From Candidatus Omnitrophota bacterium (GTDB lineage: Bacteria > Omnitrophota > Koll11 > Tantalellales > Tantalellaceae), in assembly GCA_015231715.1 (NCBI GenBank), contig JADGBB010000024.1, forward strand, positions 1-18,046: a stretch of DNA of 18,046 nt, in the 5' to 3' direction. The notes beneath the pieces are model-generated. The model was given only the letters and a program-made list of their open reading frames with translations, ran no database searches and was not told the origin of the DNA. This document shows, piece by piece, positions 13,279-18,046 of this stretch. Position 1 is the first letter of the stretch, and each line of letters starts with the position of its first letter. A program made the position numbers and the translations under genes.

Positions 13279-13326
13279 TAAATACAATATTTTGCTAGCG
13301 TACCGAAAAATTTTCGGGTCCTGCCT

Positions 13327-13458
13327 CAGAAAAAAATCATCACATATTTGAAAATTTCCCTGTTATTTCCATCAAACAGGTGGAGACACTTCATGGATGT
13401 GTAAAATATTTTTATCCGTATGGCGGGAAATTTTAAAATATGTGCTGCTTTTTTTCTG
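13327..13458. repeat. Long imperfect inverted repeat with structured loop
   Basis: 34-nt arms at 13327-13360 and 13425-13458 pair at 31 of 34 positions, for example CACATATTTGAAAATTTCCC against the complement of GGGAAATTTTAAAATATGTG. The 64-nt interior contains a smaller hairpin, CCTGTT with AACAGG (13359-13380), and a second possible one (ACAC with GTGT). It could be a MITE-like insertion, an mRNA or small-RNA structure, or a bidirectional terminator; the sequence alone does not decide. Confidence 0.7.
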
Positions 13459-13544
13459 CGTCACCCCAAAATTTTTTAGTTCACTAATTTTTATAAGTTA
13501 GTATTAGAGAAGTAGGTGAAAGAACTACGTACCGTGGGTCCCGT

Positions 13545-13609
13545 GATTCTTCGCCTTCGGCTCAGAATGACGTCCTCGTCATCCTGAGGAGCGAAGCGAC
13601 GAAGGATCT
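13545..13609. repeat. REP-like palindromic intergenic repeat
   Basis: The left arm, GATTCTTCGCCTTCGGCTC continuing to AGAATGACG (13545-13572), and the right arm CGTCATCCTGAGGAGCGAAG continuing to GAAGGATCT (13577-13609) are near-inverted copies around a 4-nt spacer. The wording (CATCCTGAG, GCGAAGCGACGAAGGATCT) matches a palindromic repeat I know from intergenic DNA of many unrelated bacteria. It is clearly richer in GC than its surroundings, which suggests a mobile or horizontally spread element. Confidence 0.75.
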
Positions 13610-13733
13610 CAGCCCATCACAACGAGCTAGGATGAGGCAGGTAGTACATTTTCTGATGATTAGGGAGCTGTTATAGGCATTTAGCTCACGTGTCAGAAAA
13701 AGTACTAACTGACTCATCCGTACTTGAATAAGA

Positions 13734-13752
13734 AAATCATTTATGATGATTT
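13734..13752 (-). terminator. Weak candidate terminator after the NAD(P)HX epimerase gene
   Basis: On the minus strand AAATCAT pairs with ATGATTT around a 5-nt loop, 12 nt past the stop codon at 13764, followed by a modest T-rich run. The stem is entirely A/T-rich apart from one G-C pair, so it is a weak terminator at best. Confidence 0.3.
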
Positions 13753-13763
13753 AAGAATGTACT

Positions 13764-14492
13764 TTAAATTTTGGGATTTGGAATAAGGTATTGGTTTAAT
13801 AATTTTTCGGGGAAACCTATGTCGGCTAAATGTATTTCTCCGCAGCAGTTTTTTCCCGGGCTTGACTGAAAACCGTTTTTGGGGAAACCGAAAGTAATTG
13901 TATGGTCTGCTTTAAATGTATTTTCAGCCGGTATCCCGGTATTTGAATCAAGGCCGGACGGAATATCTATAGCTACTCTTTTAATGTGTTCTAATTTATT
14001 CAAAAATTCAAAGATATTCGAGATACTATTAGGTAGTTCACCTCTAAATCCTGTGCCGAAAACAGCATCGATAATGTAAGTGTACTTATTATCCAGGATA
14101 ATTTGTTTATTAAGTTCTTCTATTGACAAAAAATCAAACCGTTTATTTTTTAGCAAATCAAAATTATTTTTAGCGTCACCTTCTTTTAAAGTTAACCCGG
14201 AATGAACGGCAACATCAACTGATCCATATGGCATTATTTCAAGTAAAAGGCGGGCTACAACAAATCCATCTCCGGCGTTATTGCCTTTACCCGCTATTAT
14301 TAGGATCTTTTCTTTTTGAATATTTTCAGAATTTGAAACAAGGAATTCAAATACGGCATGACCGGCATTTTCCATGAGTTTGACCGAAAGTACACAAAAT
14401 TCTATTTGTGCCCTAAGATCGATCTCTCGCATTGTTACACCGGAAACAAAATTGGAACTAAATTTATTTGATCTTGGATCCATTGGGGACAT
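13764..14492 (-). CDS. nnrE: NAD(P)H-hydrate epimerase (YjeF N-terminal domain)
   Basis: Epimerises damaged NAD(P)H hydrates so that the dehydratase can repair them. 242 residues, only the YjeF_N domain; the ADP-dependent dehydratase domain, often fused behind it in bacteria, is absent. Motifs: VSGVTMREIDLRA near 17-28, LMENAG at 39-44, GKGNNAGDGFVVAR at 68-81 (nucleotide-binding loop), a YIIDAVFGTGFRGEL block, and VAIDIPSGLDSNTG. The frame starts 29 nt inside the preceding tRNA-binding-domain gene; ATGs at 14492 and 14483 are both possible, and even Met21 (14432) is not excluded, as none has a Shine-Dalgarno. The overlap implies translational coupling. It is last in the minus-strand operon. 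Confidence 0.9.
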   Translation of the reverse strand: MSPMDPRSNKFSSNFVSGVTMREIDLRAQIEFCVLSVKLMENAGHAVFEFLVSNSENIQKEKILIIAGKGNNAGDGFVVARLLLEIMPYGSVDVAVHSGLTLKEGDAKNNFDLLKNKRFDFLSIEELNKQIILDNKYTYIIDAVFGTGFRGELPNSISNIFEFLNKLEHIKRVAIDIPSGLDSNTGIPAENTFKADHTITFGFPKNGFQSSPGKNCCGEIHLADIGFPEKLLNQYLIPNPKI

Positions 14493-14784
14493 TTTTTTCA
14501 GGGCTAATTAATACGGGACCTTGATCAGATGAAGCTGCCAGAAGCATACCTTGAGACTCAACTCCGCGTATAGTAGCAGGCTCAAGGTTAGCTAAAATAA
14601 CCACTTTTTTACCCACCAGTTCTTCTGGAGAATAACTGCTTCTTATTCCGGCAACTACCTGTCTTTCTGAAACACCGTCATGAACTTTTAGCACGAACAG
14701 CCTGTCCGCATTCGGATGTTCCTTAGCTTCAAGAATCTCTGCTACTCTTAATTCAGCTTTCTGAAAATCTTCAATATTAAGCAT
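14464..14784 (-). CDS. Stand-alone methionyl-tRNA synthetase C-terminal tRNA-binding domain
   Basis: A 106-residue EMAP-II/Trbp111-like OB-fold protein, equal to the C-terminal (beta-subunit) domain of MetRS: LRVAEILEAKEHPNADRLFVLKV, then RQVVAGIRSSYSPEELVGKKVVILANLEPATIRGVESQGMLLAAS. The HPNADRL and SxGM motifs are intact. In many bacteria this domain is fused to MetG; here it is its own gene, and no synthetase body is seen in the window. It probably dimerises and binds tRNA, helping MetRS. Its ATG overlaps the stop codon of the small basic protein gene by one base (TAATG), and its end overlaps the epimerase start by 29 nt. Confidence 0.92.
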   Translation of the reverse strand: MLNIEDFQKAELRVAEILEAKEHPNADRLFVLKVHDGVSERQVVAGIRSSYSPEELVGKKVVILANLEPATIRGVESQGMLLAASSDQGPVLISPEKNVPNGSKIK

Positions 14785-15074
14785 TATTTTTTATCACTCT
14801 TAGCAGCAGGTTTTGCAGCAGCGGGCTTTGCAGCAGCCGCTTTTGCGCCTTTAGGAGCGTCTTTTTCAGCCCCTTCAGTCTTTTCTTCAGCTGCGCCTTT
14901 AGATTTTTTAACTTTAAACTTGAGTATTTTTATCTTCGGCAATTTAAACGGCGACGACGTTTCATTGTCCCATTTCTCAATTTTAGCTAAAGAAGCTACT
15001 TTTTCAAATCTTTTCAAAACGGATCTGAATTTTCCGCTGGTTGATCCTGCTTTCAAACTAGGATGTGTTGACAT
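14784..15074 (-). CDS. Small basic protein (Chlamydiae/Verrucomicrobia type) with histone-H1-like tail
   Basis: A 96-residue, strongly basic protein. The first ~55 residues (MSTHPSLKAGSTSGKFRSVL, then KRFEKVASL, then LPKIKILKFKVKKSK) match what I recall of the small basic protein family of the PVC bacteria (TIGR04137), thought to be ribosome- or nucleic-acid-associated. The C-terminal 40 residues are a low-complexity Lys/Ala/Pro run (KAAAAKPAAAKPAAKSDKK), like histone H1 or bacterial H1-like proteins. A good ribosome binding site, GGAGG, precedes the ATG, suggesting high expression. It sits between the SPOR gene (11-nt gap) and the tRNA-binding-domain gene (one-base overlap), which fits a translation-related role. 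Function is otherwise unknown. Confidence 0.8.
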   Translation of the reverse strand: MSTHPSLKAGSTSGKFRSVLKRFEKVASLAKIEKWDNETSSPFKLPKIKILKFKVKKSKGAAEEKTEGAEKDAPKGAKAAAAKPAAAKPAAKSDKK

Positions 15075-15085
15075 CTTTTCCTCCG

Positions 15086-15775
15086 TTAATTTTTTATCTT
15101 TCTAATATAACAATCTGAATATCTTTTTTTCAATATAGTGACATCATTCTTTGCTTCTTCTATTGAAGAATAACCTTCTGAATAAACTTGATTCCAATTA
15201 CCGTTTTCATAATAGTATGCGTCATGACCTTCAGCTCTCAATTTTTTTGTTTCTTTATTTGCTGAATCAGTATCGCTGTAAATAACAAGCATAATAATAT
15301 ATGCTGATTCGGGTTTTTTGGCAAGAATTTTTATTTGAGTGTCTGTAGGATTTATCTGAGTGGCAGTATCCAGCGTCAACTTTTTATCTTCATTTTCATC
15401 TGTTGTGTTAGGGTCAGACAAAGTTTCTTCTTCTGGGGTTTCCTGATATGTCTCTTTCAAAGGAGATATATCAATTACTTCATTAGTGATTACATGATCC
15501 GGCAAAATATTTATAGAACTATTATCTTCACGAATTGAAAAATTTTGAAATGCTTCCTTAGAAGCAACTTGTTTCCCTCTTTCAACTCCTGCGGCAAAAG
15601 ACAAAACCATAAGCACTAAAGCAGTTATAGCTATAAATACTGACTGTTCTATTGTTATTTTTACATACGGAAGCATCTTTTTTTCTCTTATCATTTGCTT
15701 GGCAAGCTTGATATTGCTGCTTTTTGGTTTTTGGCTGCCGTCAAAAAAGTCATCTGGAAATAAATTATCGTTCAT
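15086..15775 (-). CDS. Membrane-anchored SPOR-domain-like protein
   Basis: A 229-residue protein with a cytoplasmic N-terminus (1-41), one membrane segment (about 42-63, VFIAITALVLMVLSFAAGV), a long acidic Ser/Thr/Glu-rich linker (about 70-145) and a C-terminal SPOR-like domain (about 155-229). The latter shows the usual pattern: AYIIMLVIYSDTDSANKETKKL, then GHDAYYYENGNWNQVYSEGYSSIEEA, a helix and a final strand. SPOR domains bind denuded peptidoglycan glycan strands and bring proteins to the division site. It precedes the small basic protein gene by 11 nt. It may be a cell-division or envelope factor; the specific role is not shown. Confidence 0.78.
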   Translation of the reverse strand: MNDNLFPDDFFDGSQKPKSSNIKLAKQMIREKKMLPYVKITIEQSVFIAITALVLMVLSFAAGVERGKQVASKEAFQNFSIREDNSSINILPDHVITNEVIDISPLKETYQETPEEETLSDPNTTDENEDKKLTLDTATQINPTDTQIKILAKKPESAYIIMLVIYSDTDSANKETKKLRAEGHDAYYYENGNWNQVYSEGYSSIEEAKNDVTILKKRYSDCYIRKIKN

Positions 15776-15870
15776 AGTTAAAGTATTTTACCACATTAAA
15801 TCTAAATGGCTAGAAAAATTATAATCTAATCAAATGGCCTAAAACCTAATATTTAATTAACTCCGACATT

Positions 15871-16572
15871 CTACATATTTATTTTAATTTGCACAAGATC
15901 GGTCGACAAAGAAAAAAGCTTTGTTCTATAATTGCCGCTTATTTTAATACTGGTCCCGTACCATTTCTCAGATTTATTCTCGAGAAGTATACCTTCTAAA
16001 TCCCCTATATTCTTGTCACAATATTCTTTGCTTATGGACAAATTAAGATCCGTAAAGATTGTGTTATCATCGATATCCCCGCTAACGCTGCCGTTTAATA
16101 GAAAATTTTCGCTTATCCCGTTTATATTGAATATTTTCCAAGAATTATTTTTATCATACTCAAAAGAAAAATTAAAAACGTCAAATCCCTCTATATGCCT
16201 CGTTATAGTGTCATCAATAAAAACACCGGGGATGTTGACTATTTTCAATTTTTCAGGCTTTGCAAATAATATTTTATTTCCTTCAAAGTTGACAATGACA
16301 GCTTGTTTATTGAGTATTGTATCCCAACTTGGCCGGACATTAAGGGTTTCCAGAGTTAAAGCCTGGGGAATGGATTTATGGCTGACTTTTAAATACTTAA
16401 TTGTTAAACCCTGGATCAAATTACCTGTAGATTCTTTATAGTCCACTTTATATTCGGTAAAATTATTTGCCCAAAAAGCCGTTACCGGCATTGCAAAATA
16501 TACAGCCGCAATAGCTAATAAAGCAGAAACTAAAACTGTCAAAAATAATATTTTTTTTATAAAATTTATCAT
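15871..16572 (-). CDS. Membrane-anchored beta-rich protein, possibly AsmA/TamB-like N-terminus
   Basis: A 233-residue protein with an N-terminal membrane anchor (about 7-28, ending in AAVYFAMPVTAFWANN) and an exported, strand-rich domain (TGNLIQGLTIKYLKVSH, LTLETLNVRPSWDTILNKQ, an ILFAKPEKLKIVNIPGV block). The alternation of short amphipathic strands, and an early GNLIQG-like turn followed by LNVRPSW, recalls the N-terminal part of AsmA/TamB-type or type II secretion N proteins, but I cannot be sure. It is short compared with AsmA proteins. It overlaps the HD-GYP gene by 4 nt (ATGA) and is 95 nt from the SPOR gene. No function can be given. Confidence 0.6.
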   Translation of the reverse strand: MINFIKKILFLTVLVSALLAIAAVYFAMPVTAFWANNFTEYKVDYKESTGNLIQGLTIKYLKVSHKSIPQALTLETLNVRPSWDTILNKQAVIVNFEGNKILFAKPEKLKIVNIPGVFIDDTITRHIEGFDVFNFSFEYDKNNSWKIFNINGISENFLLNGSVSGDIDDNTIFTDLNLSISKEYCDKNIGDLEGILLENKSEKWYGTSIKISGNYRTKLFSLSTDLVQIKINM

Positions 16573-18046
16573 AAAGCTAATTTTTCAACCGGAATATTGG
16601 GATAAAACTTCTTTAATACACTTTTTTTAGATATAGCTGTTTGAAAAGTTTTTACAACTTCCGGATCAAATTGCATACCGGAACTTTTCTTGATCTCTTT
16701 TATAGCATCTTTAATTGTCATTGCTTTTCTGTATGGTTTTTCGGTTATCATTGCCTCAAACGCTGAAACAACAGCAAGGATTCTCGCCGATAGCGGTATT
16801 TCTTCTCCTTTAAGCCCTTTAGGATAACCTGAGCCGTCATAATTTTCGTGATGATGCAGTATGATCGGAACTATTGGCTTCAAATGCTCGGATTTACCTA
16901 GAATGCTGGCTCCCTTCATAGGATGAGCTTTTACTATGTCAAGCTCATGACCTGTAAGCTCGCCTTTTTTCATAAGAACTTCTTCGGGTATACCCATTTG
17001 TCCAGTATCATGAAGCATAGCAGCATATTGAAGCATTTTGATCTGAGTTTCATTCATATGAAATTTTTGCCCGATAACTAAAACCAATTTCAATATTGCC
17101 CCTTCAGCAGGATGTGAATGATGATGCCTTGTTTTTAAAAGCATAGCAATACATTTAATACTGCTCATCGTAAGGCTTTCCTGCTGCTGATAAAGCTGGG
17201 CATTATTAATTGCTACAACCGCCTGCTCAGCAAGAGTTTTCATTATTTCTTCATCAAAACCCGTAAAATCCGTTTTATCAATTTTGTCATACAATGTTAT
17301 AACGCCTAAGACTTCCCCCTCGATCAAGGGCGTTGCAATATAATGTTTACCTCGGATGATCCTGCCTTGTTTAACGGCTTTCCCGGGAGCATATTTACCT
17401 ATTTCTATTTTTTTTAATTGAGTTTTTTCTTTTCTTAGATCTACCGTAACTTTGGGTAAAAGGTTTTTTTGTTTCCGATCTAAAAGTTTAATTGAACAGC
17501 GGTTCGCTTTCATGACCTGAAGTGAAAGGCGCGCTATTCTGGGCAAAAGCTCGTTAAGGTTAAGGGTCGAACTCATTATACGGTGAACTGTATGCACCGT
17601 TGAGAGCGCAACAACTCTCGGCCTTATTGTTTCATTTAGTTCTTCGAGCTCAATTTCTTTTTGTGTTTCACGCAATATGGTATCCGTAAACGACTGAAAA
17701 AGTCCCAGGAATTTTTGATCAAGTTGTTTTTGTAAATTTATAAGCAAAATAAAAGCGAACACTGTTTGCCCTGCTCTAAACGGATAACAGCAGCCGTGCA
17801 CAGATCTTCCGTATTCAAAAGTCGTTAACATTTTTTTTGTCTGAGCATTTTTCATGGCTTGAAAGATTTTATTTGTATCATCTTTAGAAAAATGATCCTT
17901 GCCGAGGTTCTCTTGTAATATGTTCTTAACATCGTGCTTAGCCAGACCAACTTTTGTTTTTTGAAAAAGCGGCATTAATATCCATACCGGATTTTTAAAA
18001 AATTTATTGAATGCTGAAACCTCTTTTCTCAGGTCCCAGCTTCCGC
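16569..18046 (-). CDS. GAF plus HD-GYP domain signalling protein, 5' end outside window
   Basis: Probable c-di-GMP phosphodiesterase-type regulator. The frame is open to the right edge of the window, so it starts beyond 18046; ATG 17975 gives 468 residues, but 23 more in-frame codons (for example KEVSAFNKFFKNPVWIL) precede it. Numbering from that ATG: an unrecognised N-terminal sensor region with CCYPFRAGQT (62-71), a predicted coiled-coil linker (about 95-125), a GAF domain (about 125-260) and an HD-GYP domain (about 270-450) with LHDTG (His322/Asp323), His351, HHH at 374-376 and DGSGYP at 380-385. The late aspartate ligand of the family (in a VADxxDAL pattern) is replaced: here it is VVSAFEAM, Ser404. 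Metal binding may thus be incomplete. It starts an overlapping operon with envelope genes. Confidence 0.88.
   Translation of the reverse strand, partial: GSWDLRKEVSAFNKFFKNPVWILMPLFQKTKVGLAKHDVKNILQENLGKDHFSKDDTNKIFQAMKNAQTKKMLTTFEYGRSVHGCCYPFRAGQTVFAFILLINLQKQLDQKFLGLFQSFTDTILRETQKEIELEELNETIRPRVVALSTVHTVHRIMSSTLNLNELLPRIARLSLQVMKANRCSIKLLDRKQKNLLPKVTVDLRKEKTQLKKIEIGKYAPGKAVKQGRIIRGKHYIATPLIEGEVLGVITLYDKIDKTDFTGFDEEIMKTLAEQAVVAINNAQLYQQQESLTMSSIKCIAMLLKTRHHHSHPAEGAILKLVLVIGQKFHMNETQIKMLQYAAMLHDTGQMGIPEEVLMKKGELTGHELDIVKAHPMKGASILGKSEHLKPIVPIILHHHENYDGSGYPKGLKGEEIPLSARILAVVSAFEAMITEKPYRKAMTIKDAIKEIKKSSGMQFDPEVVKTFQTAISKKSVLKKFYPNIPVEKLAL

Larger units (their letters stand above)
13279..13763. 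other. Gene-free interval between nnrE-like and aroB genes
   Basis: About 485 bp without a supportable coding region on either strand. It holds a long imperfect inverted repeat (13327-13458), a more GC-rich palindromic dispersed-type repeat (13545-13609) and a weak hairpin next to the epimerase stop codon. Between them, 13459-13544 and 13610-13733 show nothing I recognise; no tRNA-like fold is apparent by eye. It is by far the longest intergenic space in the window. Confidence 0.75.

Noticed and set aside
13303..13317. Palindrome CCGAAAAATTTTCGG upstream of aroB
   Set aside because: A near-perfect 7-bp palindrome, but mostly A/T and 25 bp upstream of the -35 box; a chance match or part of the nearby repeat region cannot be excluded, so it is not called an operator.
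13242..13763. CRISPR array, tRNA or other RNA gene in the long gap
   Set aside because: No evenly spaced direct repeats and no cloverleaf with a TTC-type loop were seen by eye; only the two inverted-repeat elements stand out.
15932..16441. A 169-codon open frame on the plus strand
   Set aside because: It is antisense to the membrane-anchored gene that is coupled by ATGA to the HD-GYP gene; it has no signal, ribosome binding site or motif.

Overview
The window is low-GC (AT-rich) bacterial DNA, densely packed with short operons. The best taxonomic reading is a PVC-superphylum lineage, most likely Omnitrophota (candidate OP3). This rests on two exosortase-system-associated TIGR04073-type proteins, a small basic protein of the Chlamydiae/Verrucomicrobia type, a DUF4416 protein, an ExeA/GspB pair and many single-domain PilZ proteins. 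The assignment is inferred from family content only.

Layout. 1-1289 (minus): GspB (3' end cut by the window edge) and ExeA/GspA-type ATPase. 1383-6511 (plus): a PilZ gene, a TIGR04073 gene closed by a strong terminator, then a run of PilZ, zinc-finger-like protein, HIT hydrolase, PilZ, DUF4416, a membrane-anchored protein and a membrane-anchored alpha/beta-hydrolase-like protein. 6526-9609 (plus): a second TIGR04073 gene with its own promoter and terminator, then PilZ, BamE-like lipoprotein, panD, def, yqeY-like and a secreted repeat protein with a Cys-rich tail, closed by a terminator. 9622-11744 (plus): two CNNM/CorC-type membrane proteins. 11756-13241 (minus): hotdog thioesterase and aroB. 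13242-13763: gene-free, with two inverted-repeat elements. 13764-18046 (minus): an overlapping run of HD-GYP protein, membrane-anchored protein, SPOR protein, small basic protein, stand-alone MetRS C-terminal domain and NAD(P)HX epimerase.

Common themes. Cyclic-di-GMP signalling is heavily represented: four single-domain PilZ proteins and one GAF/HD-GYP protein. Envelope and secretion functions are also common: GspAB, two exosortase-associated secreted proteins, BamE-like, SPOR and CNNM/CorC proteins. Housekeeping genes (aroB, panD, def, metG C-terminal domain) are interleaved. Several sigma-70-like promoters with 16-17 bp spacers can be read directly, and three of them sit so close to the start codon that leaderless mRNAs are likely.

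The most important structural observation is that bases 1-82 are an exact reverse complement of bases 11565-11646. The second CNNM/CorC gene switches, in frame and exactly at that repeat, into the C-terminal domain of GspB. Either this is a rearrangement, or (more likely in my view) it is an inverted assembly or amplification chimera. In the second case 11647-11744 is the missing 3' end of the gspB gene at the left edge, and the true gene order differs from that shown.
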